From assembly GCA_963965975.1 (NCBI GenBank), contig OZ014416.1:558001-622000 (forward strand): a stretch of 64,000 nucleotides of DNA, in the 5' to 3' direction. Of the stretch, positions 17,101 to 30,300 are shown in pieces; the stretch's first letter is position 1, and every line of letters starts with the position of its first letter. The notes under the pieces were generated by a model, which saw only the letters and a program-made list of their open reading frames with translations, did no database searches and was not told where the DNA came from. This DNA comes from Xestospongia bergquistia (Eukaryota; Porifera; Demospongiae; Haplosclerida; Petrosiidae). A program made the translations under genes and the position numbers.

Positions 17101-19188
17101 TGTATTTGAATACAGATTACTAATATAATATAATACTGATAGAATGATACCAATATTGTGTGTATTTGAATACAGATTACTAATATAATATAATACTGAT
17201 AGAATGATACCAATATTGTGTGTATTTGAATACAGATTACTAATATAATATAATACTGATAGAATGATACCAACATTGTGTGTATTTGAATACAGATTAC
17301 TAATATAATATAATACTGATAGAATGATACCAACATTGTATGTATTTGAATACAGATTACTAATATAATATAATACTGATAGAATGATACCAATATTGTG
17401 TGTATTTGAATACAGATTACTAATATAATATAATACTGATAGAATGATACCAATATTGTGTGTATTTGAATACAGATTACTAATATAATATAATACTGAT
17501 AGAATGATACCAATATTGTGTGTGTTGTGATCAGCTTTTATTATTTGTTTTGACAATTACTCACACGTTTGATAAACCATTCATATTAATATATTTAATT
17601 TCCCAAAATATTTATTTCCTTCTTTTTGTATCCAGACCTATTGGTATGCCTCGTGTTCAGGTGGTCAAACTAACTAATCCTACTAATTCATTAACACTTC
17701 AACTCATCTCGATATCGGGCACACACCCAGAATTTCATACCTCCTTCTTCGTAGATAAAGTAAGAGATAGATGAATGCGATAGTCAGATGAATAAATAGT
17801 TAACATAACCATATACAAATGTACATCAGTAACAATACATTCATCTATTATTTTAGTTTGTAAGGTAAGTGGTTTTGACATTGATATAGTAGTAGATACA
17901 AATTACAAATATCTTTTGTAGTAGTAATTTGTTAAAGGTTATTATAATAATCTAAGGTATTTTCAGAATGTAGTATGTATGAGGAGAGAGGGTACAGACT
18001 ATCAGATACATGTAACATTGTTACTATGTTGCTATAGTAACTGTTTATTACATGTATATGTATTTCATATTTATATATCCATTTATGTATTATATATCCA
18101 TTAGGTATTAAGACCTGGGGAGTCAACAACATTTGACGTAGTATTTCTAGCTAGAACCCTAGGTCTACTATCTGACACTATTCTCATACACTCATCGCTA
18201 GGCCTCTTTGAATACAAGGTAACATTGTAACCACGGTATATATCAATGAATATTTAATGAGAACGTATTAGATTCGAGGCATTGGCATGGAGAATCCCTT
18301 TCGTTTGAGGTCATTAAGAGGTGCTCGTATACCACTTAATACCACTTATGAACCTGTAATTTCTATGTATAATCCATATGGGATGCCTTTACAAGTAAGA
18401 TACATCATGTGACTAAACATGTGATAGTCATGTGACCTGTTTATAGATTTTGGAAGTTTACTCTTCTGGTGGTGATCTTCAATTAGAATTGCCTAATGGT
18501 ATTGCTGAAGGGAATAAAACAGTATGGGTAAGACCCTGTCTTTAATAATATTCATAGCTGGTTATTAATGTTAATTAATTTAGGATATTCGACCGTTTGA
18601 GACAAAGACCATTGCTCGAGTAAAGTTCTTGGGACATGAAGTTGATAACCACACAGAATTTATTAGAATTAAGACCAATCATCCTAGCCAACCATCTATT
18701 ATATTACCATTTGAAGTGGAAGTTTGTAGAGGTATGTCTATCTCTCACTCTCTCTCTCAGCTCTTGTCTATGTAATATGAACTCTTGTAATTTAAGTAGT
18801 CTTCTCATGTTTCTAACTGTGAAGTGGTAAACTATCAGATTACAGAGTAATGTCATTTTGTATACCTGCCTGCATTATGTTATACCTTGTTGTGTATGCC
18901 ACCTGCTTTGTGTTAACTTATATTTTACTTTCTTATTGTTCTATTACATCAGAACCTGGACTGTTTGTTTCAAGAGAATTCCTAGATTTTGGTACTGTGA
19001 GAAGTGGAGGTAAGAATTATGAATTTTGATAAAAGGATTGTGATCTATTATCCTTCATAGCTGAGTCTAAATTATCATTATATATGATCAATACTGGACC
19101 ATATGTAGCTGAATTAAAGGTACAAATAATTGATATGAGTTGTCTTATATTCTCCCTCCCTCCCTTCCCCCCCTCTCCCTCTCTCCCT

Positions 19189-19237
<49 letters not shown>

Positions 19238-19303
19238 CCTCCCTCTCTCTCTCCCTCCCTCCCTCCCTCCCTCTCTCCCTCCCTCCCTCCCTCTCTCCCT
19301 CCC

Positions 19304-19400
<97 letters not shown>

Positions 19401-19929
19401 CCATCAATGTTCCTGATAATTCTGCTGTCAAAATCAATTTCACTACCACTACTCTTAAACCTAGTCGCAAATTTGTTAAAGTGGCCCTCCTTACATTCTC
19501 TTCTGATCTAGTTCTGACAAATGAACAAGAAAATGGTATTTTAAAAATTGGAGCTGAATATCAAACATCATATCATGTACAAGAGCTGACAATACCTTAT
19601 GAAGCTAAAGTATTAAGAGGGTGAGAAAATAGATACATGAATTTCAAAATGGATTGATACTTGTGCTATTAATGGATGTATGGATGATTATGGACAGATA
19701 GATACATTTATAAATGGTAATCTTATTTACCTTTCATTTAGAACTCTAAAGTACGATATGTCACAGATGTTATTTAGAGTCCATGAGCCTCCGTTTGTAC
19801 CTATCATTCGTAACATAACCCTGATAAACCAGTTTGACTTTCCTGTTGTAATATACAGCGCCAAGTTTTCCTCAAGAGTTCAGAATTGGTTTTCAGTGAG
19901 TGTGTTTAGTAGTAATATGTACCTAATGA

Positions 19930-19986
<57 letters not shown>

Positions 19987-22900
19987 TAAAGGTGTTATCT
20001 TTTCAGTCTCCAGTTATAATTCCGCCAGATAATAGAGAGCACTCTGTTCTTGTCTTAAAGTTCACTATGCAGTCTTCTGACTGTTTCTTTAACACTACTC
20101 TACGTCTCTCAACTAATATTTCTTTTGTCAATATTCCACTTCAATGTTACGATGGACGACTTGATGTAAGAATGGACAGATAAATAGCAAATGGATTGAT
20201 AGAATAATTGAATGGATGGACAGATGAACAGCTGTTTATCAATAAGTAATTCACTAGACTTTGTTTATTGTAGTATGATTTTGGTGGTCGTGATATTGAT
20301 GCTATAGAATTTGGTCTACTCTCAGATCATGATACTTCAAGTAAACTGTTTACTATCACAAACATTAATCCTGTGAGGGTAAGTTATAATAGTTGTATTA
20401 CTGATTTTACTTTCTGCTTTATCTATAGATATCTGTTACAAGTATTGGAGTACAAGAGGGTAGTAATCTTCCCTCTACTTCAGTGCATGTCCTCGTGTTA
20501 CCTCATGTAGAACCTAATGGAAAAGATGATGTCATTTTGGCTTCAAAAGATGGATTGAAGAAAGGAAGACGACCACCTGTGAGTTTGTCTGCCTATTGAT
20601 CTGTCTGTCGTTTGTTTATGTCTTTCTGTTGTTTGTTTCTGTCTGTCTGTTGTTTGTTTCTGTCTTTCTGTCGTTTGTTTCTGTCTGTCTGTTGTTTGTT
20701 TCTGTCTGTCTGTTGTTTGTTTCTGTCTTTCTGTTTGTTTATTTCTCTTGTTGTACATTTAGTATTACATGGATCCTGGTCAACAGATTGTCTTTAGAGT
20801 CAATGTAACAAGACCAAAGAGACCTGGTCGATTTAGTGGTGAGATCTTAATTCATTCTTCACTTGGCAAGGTACACATGATATATATTGTTACTATTAAT
20901 AGTATATACACACAGAAGCTATTAATAACTTTATTTTATCCTCATAGATTGTACATGTCCCTGTTAATTATGAGGCGATAATTGGTGGCATTCAAATTCT
21001 TCCTAAAAAGCTTTATTTTGCATCTTCATTTCTTGTAAGTTAAAGATTATTATTATACTTCTCTATTGTTTTTATTAGTATTCATAATTACTTTATTACT
21101 GTCTATTATTATACTCTATTGTTTTTATTAGTATTCATAATTACTTTATTACTGTCTATTATTATACTCTATTGTTTTTATTAGTATTCATAATTACTTT
21201 ATTACTGTCTATTATTATACTCTATTGTTTTTATTAGTATTCATAATTACTTTATTACTGTATATTATCATACTCTATTGTTTTTACTAGTATTCTTCTT
21301 CCAATTTACGGCTATATATTAAGAACACATTTACAAAACCAGTCAAACTGGTTTCTTTGATGATAGAATCCATCAATGGCAGCTCTCAGAGAACTAACTG
21401 TTCAGAACATGAGGGTACATTTCCTGTTCTCCTTCCCATGGAATTACCGGTCATAAAACCCAGTACTACAACAGTGGTATGTGAGCCTATAGAATATGCT
21501 ATCATGTGACTGTCATGTGACTTATATAGATTGGAGATTTGATGTTGGATCCATTAGTGGCTCTTAAAGATTTATATATAAAAATTGATTTAAATGGTAA
21601 ACGACTCTAATTATTAGTACTTTTAAAAGTAATATTTTCTTAGATACCATTACAAACAGATCAGATCAACAAGGTCAAAAGTCATTAAAAACTGAACTAT
21701 ACCAACTGGATCGATTATGGAGGGCGTGGCAATCATTAATTGATCAAGGATTGACGTGGTTCAATTTTACATTAAAGGTCAAAACTAAAGATAAAGGTCA
21801 TTTTACTGTACCTGGAGTGGGTTCCATTTCTTGGCCAAAGATAGCCACATCTCATATTCTTACTTTTCCTCTAACTCTTATTGGAAACTACACAGTAAGT
21901 TTACTAGGTATCCATTTCACTTATATTCATCTGTCCATTTGATTATCTGTTTGTCCATTTATTCATCTCTTCATCCTTATAGGAACGTTTTCTTCACCTT
22001 CACAATCCCTCTAATAATTCTTTATTCATTGAGCCAATATTTCTACCAGAGTGTTCAGAACCTACACAAGTCCTAGGAAAACTTTCTGAGAAATTCAACA
22101 TTGACCAGACCCTTTATAACAACCCTATTAGCAGCGCATTTGCTGTAATTACTGATGGGTCTAAATCCTCTAAGCTGAAATCAAGTTTCGTTTTACCTCC
22201 CCGTGGGAAAGAGACTTTGAGAATAGGTTTCAGTCCAAAGATTGACAATCAGACTCATGGATTATTGCTATTACGTAATAATTTGACTGTGTTGGAGTCT
22301 GTTCAACTAGTAGGTTTTGGAAGCCGAGGGTTTATTACTATAGATGGGGTACATCCTCATGGACCACAGTCACTCCTCTTTGAATTCAGCCAATCTGTTT
22401 TAGATGGATATATCAATGGCATGGAATGTAAGTGTTGTAGTAGTTTGTATGTACCTTAACCACACCCCTCACCACACCCAGGTGGTATGCAAGTCTATGA
22501 ACTATTATCTTATGCTAAAGTGTTTCATGTACGTAATTCTGGCCCCACCCCTTTTACCATTAAGAAGAGTAGCATAGATGGACTTGGTTGTGATGGAAAT
22601 GGTTTTAGAATTACAAATTGTGACAAACCTTTGATTGTCTATCCAAATAGAACAAGAAAGATTGAAGTCATGTAAGTAAAGAATGGATGAATGGACAGAC
22701 AGATGAATGAATGGATGGATGAGTTAGTAAATGATGGTCAGATCACAAAATTCTTGTTTATTTAGTTGTAGTCCTGATTTTACTCTCTCACGCGTGACCA
22801 GTACACTTCATCTTCACACAGCTGATGGTTCTCTTATGGACTTTCCCCTTGTAGCGACACTACCCCATACAATGTTGGCTACTTGTTATGCTGCTTTGCC

Positions 22901-25900
22901 TCATTCTGAACTGGAGGAGTTAGCAGCATATGTGTCAGTGCCACTTTGGATGGTTGCACTACTTGTAATGATATTAGCAACAATTTTTCAGGTAATGAGT
23001 GGGTGTGGCATACCATTACTACTGCTACTACAGAATTCTATTTTTAGTAACAAATCCTAATCTTGTTGTCATGGTAATTTTCTATTTATAGGTTAATTGG
23101 CATGCAAGACGCTTGCAAAAAGTAATAAACCGAGTCTCCTCCCCTTGGTTACACTCTCTTTCTCTACATACCACTCCTGGGAAAGATATTCCAGTCCAGT
23201 CAACAGGAGGGTCTGTATTTGACTTATCAAGTTTACCAAAATCTGTATATACTACAATAAGTGAACGTGTGGCTGAACTAGGAAGAAAGTAAGTAATTAT
23301 TTTGTATTTTCTTAAAGTCTTTTTTCTATTTTTAATATTGTTCTATAATCCATCCATTCATTTATTTATTAACCTCTTTTCTATTTGTTCTTAGTGTTGA
23401 AAATGTTGGTGGACAAACTTTAGATATAACTCCTCCCTCTACAATGCCATTATCGTCAACTTCATCATTGCCACAAACATCATCTCCCATAAATGAAAAG
23501 GAACAACAGAGATTACGACCTAAAATTATTGGGCACAATCCCATTCTGTATGAAACTAGACTGAATCCCAGACCTGTTATTACTACTGATCATCACACTG
23601 GAATTCGACTTGAATCAGATTCTTCTGTTTCAAGTAACGGGTCCAGACAACACGAGGAATATTCAGAAATACCAGAGCAGCGGTCCTATGATAACACTGC
23701 ACCTGCATCATCACCAACAAAGAAATTGAAAAACAATAAAAGATTACACCAGAAAGGACCTGAAAAACAGTTTCTTGTGACACAAGGTTTAACCACACCC
23801 ACTTCACCAACATCCAGTGTTTCTTCTCCAACATCTCCCACTTTGCATCCAATATCACTAACTACAGCTGCTGTAGCTGCCGTTAAACAAGAACAATTTC
23901 AACGAAAGGAATCCGATGAAAGTATTAGATCCTCTGAGAGTGACCTATGCAGTGGTACTTCTTCTAGTAGTGATCCTGTCACCAGCCTCACTCCAGACCC
24001 AGAGGAGACACCTGTGTTCTCTTCTCTATCAACATGCAAAGTCGAGGCAGTCAAATTAAAACCTTCATATGCTAAGGAGCCTTGGACTGGACAAACAGTT
24101 GAGGTCAAAGATAATCGAGATGAAGGAGCCGCCGGAGGTGAAGAGGAAGAGGTTGTCCCCCCGTCTCATCCACCTCCTCCAGTTACTGTAAAGCCTCGCA
24201 GTAAGAAAAAACAAAAAGCACAACAAAAGAAAGAGGAGAAACAACGTCGTAAACAACAACAACAACAACAACAACGAGAAAGAGAAAGAGAAAGAGAAAG
24301 AGAAGAATTCTTGTCTAAAAAGATTCATGATTTTCAAGAGTCTTTTGATAAAGAATCTATAGCATCAAACTCAACTAATTCCACTGATAATCTTGATGAT
24401 GAAACCTCGTTTGGACAGGGTGATTCTCACCTAGATGATGAAAATTTGACACGAGAGGAAGAAGAACAAGAGATATCCATGGAAACCAACAACAACTCAT
24501 TGAGAGATGATAATACTGTGATCAGTCGTGATGTTCATACCATCTCTATTGACCATGAGCCCACTGTTCAGAAGATGATTTCTGATGAAGACAAAAAGGA
24601 GGATATTGAGATACTCAAACAAGAAGAGGAGCTAGTCAGGCCAGTTGAACAAATAGTAGAACCAGTTGAGCAAGTAGTCAACCCAGTCAAACCAGTTCAG
24701 CAAGTAGTCAACCCAGTCAAACCTGTAATTGACCCTGTTTATGTTGAGGAAATTGAAACTTGTCCTCAAAATGACCAACAAGACCAGCAGGAAGATTCTT
24801 TCACAGATACACACATAGATGAAACTTCCATAATACCAAGTCAACTTGAACCACTTAAAGTAGATGTACTTATCAAGTTGCATTCTACAGACCCACCAGT
24901 AGAAAGTCAACAATTGGAAGACACTATATCTCAAGAGATTCAGGAGGAACCTTCTTTCTCACTTGAAAATGCAGAAGAGGAACAACCCAGGTCCAAAATA
25001 CGTCCTCAAAATCTTGATTTAACTGACAAGAAAGATAATTCACTAGATTTGGAATCAACTCTTAGTTCTGTGGAGACTGATGGAAAACCTACTCTTGCTC
25101 GTCTCAGTATCTCATCTCCTCATGAGCTTGCAACATCAGTATTAAACAAAAGTGACATCATTGTTAGAAGAAGCAAATTAAAAGGAGAGAAAATGGCAAG
25201 CCAACCTCACAAAGAGAATGAAGAGGTCAAACCTAGAAAAAAGATGAGTGCTGACATGAGTGTTCCCCAGGACAAACGTTCTAGTCAGTTGTCACATGAT
25301 GCTCAACCCTTTTATCCCATTTATCCTCATTATCTACCACAGCAACATCCTCATATTCCACCTCCACCCCACCACCATGGTGGACCACTCCTACCATCAC
25401 ACTCCCATCGTATGTCAAGTCCCCCATATGAGTATATGCCAATGAGACCTGGAGGAGGGTACCCAGAGGAATTCCCACATGCTTATCATGAACAAATCTA
25501 CGACCAACGATATCGTAAACGAAGTGATCATCAAAAACCACAGCCAAAAGGGTTCATACCTTCGCCACATTACCCCTACCCAATTGAGGGAATGCCCCCT
25601 TATCATCACGATAGACCTCCTCCTCCTCGTGTTTATGAACCCCCTCCAGAATGGATGGGATCACATAGTATGCATGATTCCAGCCATTTAGAGGAAGATA
25701 CGAGATCTTTTTATGCTTCTAAAAGGCGTGGAGAGATGAGAGGTGGACATTTACCACCACAGAGTTGGCACAAGGTTCCATTGTTTGATTCAAGTCATCC
25801 TGGACCTAAACATCGTCCTCATGGGTCTACCCTCTCAGGGGAGAGAGGTGAGTACATGTGGGACCATCACCATGTAGATCCTCTTGGACATCCAAGTCAA

Positions 25901-26835
25901 TCTCAAACAGATGATGTCCTCCATCTTGCCCGTTACAATCATATGAGAAAAATGCACCAACAACTTAAAATGGAAAAGCAGCGTCAATTAGAACTTGATG
26001 ATTTACGCCATGACATGTATTCTCTGGCTCAGTTAAGAGAGAGAAGTCACTTGGAGAGTGACGTGAAGGCATCAACACATTATTGTGATTTTGATATGGA
26101 ACACGAGAGTTTGCTGAATGAAGTTGCTCATTTACGTCAACTCCACAACAAAGAGAAATTATTTGCCAAACAGCAGGCTCAGGAATCTACCAGATCAACA
26201 AATCTATCACTCTTGCTCTCTCCATCTTCTGGTTGGGGTCCATTGAATCGGGCTCCCGGTTCTCAGCCTGGGTTCTCAAATCAGTCACCATCTACAGAGT
26301 TAGCTTCCTTGTTTGATACCAAAAGAAATACAAGATGGTCTCCCTTTGAAGAAAACAGCAAAGTATGTGATAGACAATTCATTTGTTTTATTAGAATATG
26401 AAATATTAAGTCAAAAATAAGAATTGTAGAGCAAAATTTTAGTCTTAGTTATCAAATTTTAAATTGTCTTTTCCTTAGGACCTTCCATCTACTATATCTT
26501 CTCGAGGGAGACGAAGTAGTACTGATGATGATATCAGTACATGGCAAAGATTGTGGTCTATGAATTCTCCTCTTTCTAATGCACTGGAAGAACAACGTTT
26601 ACAAGCTGCCACTCTAGCAGCTGCACCATCACCTCCTTTGCCATCATCAAGAAATGATGACCCAGTTGATCCTTCTTCTAACCAGTCATCGCACAACCCC
26701 TACACTAGCAATTATGATCCCTTTGAAACGTCTATTCCCAGTATTTGGAGTTTCACAAGTAATAATACATCCTCGGGAACCAGACTGTTCTCCTGGGACC
26801 CAAAACCTTATTCTAACGATAATAACAATGATTAA
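14193..26835 (+). CDS. TMEM131: TMEM131 family transmembrane secretion factor
   Basis: Exons 14193-14292, 14455-14513, 14965-15017, 16353-16439, 17636-17759, 18105-18218, 18272-18394, 18447-18527, 18584-18731, 18953-19009, 19061-19119, 19400-19620, 19742-19895, 20007-20165, 20274-20378, 20429-20578, 20763-20870, 20948-21034, 21291-21476, 21530-21596, 21644-21894, 21983-22427, 22482-22671, 22766-22991, 23092-23288, 23395-26362, 26479-26835 give 2,291 aa. It opens with a signal peptide. Family motifs: [52 protein letters not shown] and [12 protein letters not shown] just before one membrane span (about residues 1095-1117). The lumenal part is a series of Ig/ASPM-like beta domains; the human protein promotes procollagen export from the ER, its tail binding TRAPPC8. 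The 1,170-residue cytosolic tail is disordered, with Gln and Arg-Glu runs, and ends in a Trp-Ser motif region as in TMEM131. The first three exons are less certain than the rest. Confidence 0.93.
16926..17521. repeat. 60-bp minisatellite, about 10 units, in a TMEM131 intron
   Basis: Ten nearly identical head-to-tail units of exactly 60 bp; the first unit has a 5-bp deletion. Differences are confined to a few positions near the unit ends (CAATATTGTG, CAACATTGTG or CAACATTGTA). It lies in the intron 16440-17635. Both long antisense ORFs here are repeat artefacts. Confidence 0.95.
19150..19398. repeat. CT/CCCT polypyrimidine microsatellite before a TMEM131 exon
   Basis: About 250 bp of almost pure pyrimidine on the + strand running directly into the acceptor at 19399. 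A shorter (CT)n run at 19931-19981 precedes the 20007 exon. It acts, at least by position, as an over-long polypyrimidine tract. Confidence 0.9.
20597..20745. repeat. TGTCTGTCTGTTGTTTGTTTC intronic repeat
   Basis: Alternating TGTCTGTC and TTGTTTGTTTC blocks, roughly 21-bp period, in the intron 20579-20762 of TMEM131. The overlapping ORFs on both strands are low-complexity and not coding. Confidence 0.8.
21061..21290. repeat. 53-bp tandem repeat carrying copies of a splice acceptor
   Basis: Four to five units with a 53-bp period (CTCTATTG at 21061, 21114 and so on) in the TMEM131 intron 21035-21290. Each unit contains TTGTTTTTATTAG followed by TATTC, nearly identical to the real acceptor TTTTTACTAG|TATTC at 21290/21291. 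Confidence 0.9.
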
Positions 26836-27318
26836 ATTAAGTCTGGTCTCATCTTTCCCGGAATAATTGATCTTCTCTTAATGGATATGATTTGGATACT
26901 TTAAAAGAACTATGTTTTTTTTTAAAAGGCAATCTACCATCACATGGTCCTTGTAGGACCACTCCATTTGTGTGTATGTGTAGATAATACCTCATATAGT
27001 ATATAGTAGTGTAGAATTTAATTTAGTTTCATTGAAAAAGAAACATAACTAGTTTTTTGTTTCATTTTATTAAATGGAACGAGAGAGAGAAAGAGAGTTA
27101 ATGTACTCACTTAACTACTCTGTGATAGTTTTGATCAAAAAAATACATTTATTGGATCAATTACAAAATGAAAAATTACCCATTCAAATAAGACACCCAC
27201 TTATTTGATCATGAGATAGGGAATTACCCTGGGAAAGTTGGCCAACTAGCTATAAGCATTAAGTGAAGTTAAGAAAGTTTGAGAGAGTTTAAATGCTACG
27301 GGCGTTCTGGCATTACTA
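26836..27318. other. Intergenic region with 5' flank of MIF4G-RING copy A
   Basis: 3' flank of TMEM131 followed by the upstream region of copy A. The part 26990-27150 is repeated upstream of copy B (see separate entry). No other gene. Confidence 0.6.
26990..27150 (+). promoter_or_regulatory. Duplicated upstream region, copy A
   Basis: About 150 bp here match 33118-33270 upstream of copy B with few differences: shared are the stretch around TAGTGTAGAATTTAAT, ACATAACTAGTTTTTTG, a GA microsatellite, and TTAATGTACTCACTTAAC. The start codon follows 170 bp later in A and about 85 bp later in B. The match shows that the duplication included 5' flank, so the paralogues may share control elements. 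Whether it is promoter, 5' UTR or both is not visible. Confidence 0.6.
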
Positions 27319-30300
27319 ATGGCTGATGGTGAAAGGACTGTTGATGCATTAACAAAAACAATTCACAGGACAAATGATGACAAGTCGGCGACACCATTAC
27401 ACAAGAGCCATCTCACTTCAAGAGAGAATGACAACTTCAACGAAGAATTTCAAGTAATATTTAACGTTACGTACTCTGTAACTCTATACAGATTATCTAT
27501 ACTGCATAATGATATATCTGATTACTGTGTTATATTTAGAGAATTCTTGACCAACTGCCACGTCAGAAACGACTTAAATGTTCAGCTGAACAAGCTCAAA
27601 ATCTTGACATTAACAGTACTGTAGAAAGACTCCAGACATGTTGTGATAAAATTCATTCCATGGTAAGTAAAGTAAAAATTTTCATCCATTTTATCTAGCA
27701 GTCGTGTATTTAGGTACTGTCAGATCCTACTAATGTAGAGATATATGCTCACTTCTGTCTTCTACTAGCTCATGTAAGTTTACTATAAATGGTAGTACTC
27801 TTGTTATATCAATCACTTGTACACTACAAACAATATCCTTTCAAGTGGTGCAATGAAGCACTTATTTCAAGTGTTTTGTGGTTGACTATGAATATTTTAT
27901 CTTTTTTATGTATTTTTCAGGTCAAAGTACAGGTCACAGGGCAAGAAAGGGAAACAGCAAAAGTTTGCTTTAAGAGTGGGATTATCTCTAGTTGTTTGAG
28001 AGAGTTTCAGAGAAATTCATTAGATGAACGAGAAACTATGCTAAAAGCTATTGAAGATGCTAGTTCAGTAAGTATAACACTGATTGTTGTTAATTTGAAG
28101 TTTTTGTTTTATAGATTAGTATCTTTTGATTTTTTTTAATTTGCTTTTACTGTTTGTGTCAACATTTATTAATTAATGTATGTAATTAGGAGGAAGAAAA
28201 GAAAATTAAAAATGAAGAACTAATTAAATGGGAAATTATGTCTCATGAAAGATCACTTGTCAATGCTCAATTTATTGCACAACTCTTTAAACTAGAGGTA
28301 ATATGTTTATATACAATAACCACTTGATTTGGTTATTGCAGATGCTGCCAGAGAGTATTATGGATGATTGTATTAAACAACTGTTCAGAGCATCAGATGA
28401 AAGAGCTCTGGAACGTTTCTGTCGATTAATTGTGATTGCGGGCGAAAAGTTAGACCATCCTCTAGCTAAGGTATATGAGAAGGAAATGTTACATGTAACA
28501 ATGCTGCATTGCCATAGCAACGCATGGACCAACATTTTAAACGTGTAGCTGATATTATTGAGAAAAATGAGATATCCCCACATATCTGTTTCATGTTACA
28601 AGATCTCGTTGAGATGAGAGAGGTAACCTTTGAAATGATTGAAATGTTTTATACATGTATTGTATAGAACAAATGGCAATCGAGACCTCTTGAACCAGAG
28701 AAAGGGCCTGAACAATTCATGCAATTGGAAGAGCGGGACAGAGATTATAAATTAGGTAAGAGCATTAGTTGATGCAGTCAAAACTGTTTATTTCAGTTGT
28801 CTGTAATGGTCAAGATGAATTAAGATTAAGTGGGCAGAGAGACATTACCCCTGACATAAAGAGAACATTACTGAGCAACTCTAAAGAGGTTAACAAGAAC
28901 CACTACTTTATCTTAATCTAATTATGTAAATATCTTTTATAGTCTGGAGCTACTCTTTCTTCAGGAGCTAGTCTTTATCCCAGTGGCCGGGAGAGCAGCC
29001 AGCCACCTCCTCCTCCCCCTGACTCTAAGACTGAGGAGGTGAGAGGTAATATCACACAGACTAGAGGTCTACAACGGTTAGTATTTTGTAGAGAGTACAA
29101 CATACTACATATGTATATGTGGATGTGTCTTTAGACCTGGTGCCTCAGGTAACAGACGACAGATTGTATCTGCTCAGACTGACTCAGAAGACCTCCTATC
29201 AGATACACAAGTATTATTGCAACAGTCAGCAAAGAAGAAACCTATAAACAAATCAAGAGAGTCACATGTTACTCTTAATCAATTTTTACATAACAAAGTA
29301 CATATTAATAGAACAGTTTGTCCTAAAGTCTCCATTCTATTCTAGTTGGAAGAAGTGTCTACATTGTCTGTTGTAACTAAAAGGAAGAATCATAAAGGAA
29401 ATGTAAGTCACTCTTAATTATTGATGTATATATATGTGATGTCTTTTGTTTATAATACAGTACATTCCACCTTTAATGGAAGATGGTGAGCAAATTGGAA
29501 AGAAGAAACGAAAAAGGTACTCATAAGATACGTGTACTTTAGCAGTAGCCATGGTAACACTAGTCATCTCATGCATGAATTGCTTGAATCTAATGAAGTT
29601 GATCTGAGCTGTATGTTGATGAATTATAAATTTTAGTCTAGAGAGCATTCTTGTTATGTAGATCAAAAAAAAGATCGAAAAAGCAAATGCCAGAACTACC
29701 TGATCGTATGGAATTACAAATTGAGGATGGAATCCCAACTTCACCATCTCTTATGGAGAATAATGGAGACAACCCTAACACCTTGGATCTTCTAGAACAA
29801 CCTCAAGACGAACAAGATGAATTGGATGGACAACATGTGAGTTAATAAAATTTTTCTTGATATAAAATATGTTCTTTCTATACATCAGCAGGAGGCACAA
29901 GTGCTTACACCTCTTCAACAGCAGCATAACATAGAGGATGACCCTCTAGCATCTACCAGTCCTCATCATCACAGAGAGGATGGTTCTACTAGTCCTCAAA
30001 ACCATGAAGAAGATGGTCTTCAGCTGCCTCTCAGCGCTAGATATCACAGAAATGATGGTCCTCAAGTACCTACCACCTGCCCTCAGCAGCATGGAGATGA
30101 TAGTCCTCAAACACCTACCAGCCCTCAATGTCATGGAGATGATCCTCATATACCTCCTACCCACACTCAGTACCATGATGATGATGATCCTCAAGTACCT
30201 ACCTACACTCAGTACCATGGTGATGACGATCCTCAAGTACCACCAACCCACACTCAATACCATGGTGATGACGATCCTCAAGTACCACCTACCCACACTC

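Noticed and set aside
16926-17521. Regular repeats that could suggest a CRISPR array
   Set aside because: Units are contiguous with no unique spacers, and the host is an animal genome.
16920-17556. Two long minus-strand ORFs of Tyr/Ile/Ser repeats (197 and 203 aa)
   Set aside because: They are read-through of the 60-bp intronic minisatellite (60 is a multiple of three, so any stop-free frame stays open).
19084-19511. Ser/Leu/Pro repeat ORFs
   Set aside because: They translate the CT polypyrimidine run in an intron; the real exons are 19061-19119 and 19400-19620 in TMEM131.
23444-26401. 985-aa ORF considered as an independent gene
   Set aside because: An acceptor at 23394 puts it in phase with the TMEM131 membrane-span exons, and its composition and ending match a TMEM131 cytosolic tail.
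23362-26696. Several minus-strand ORFs opposite the TMEM131 tail exon
   Set aside because: Antisense shadows of a long coding exon with biased codons.
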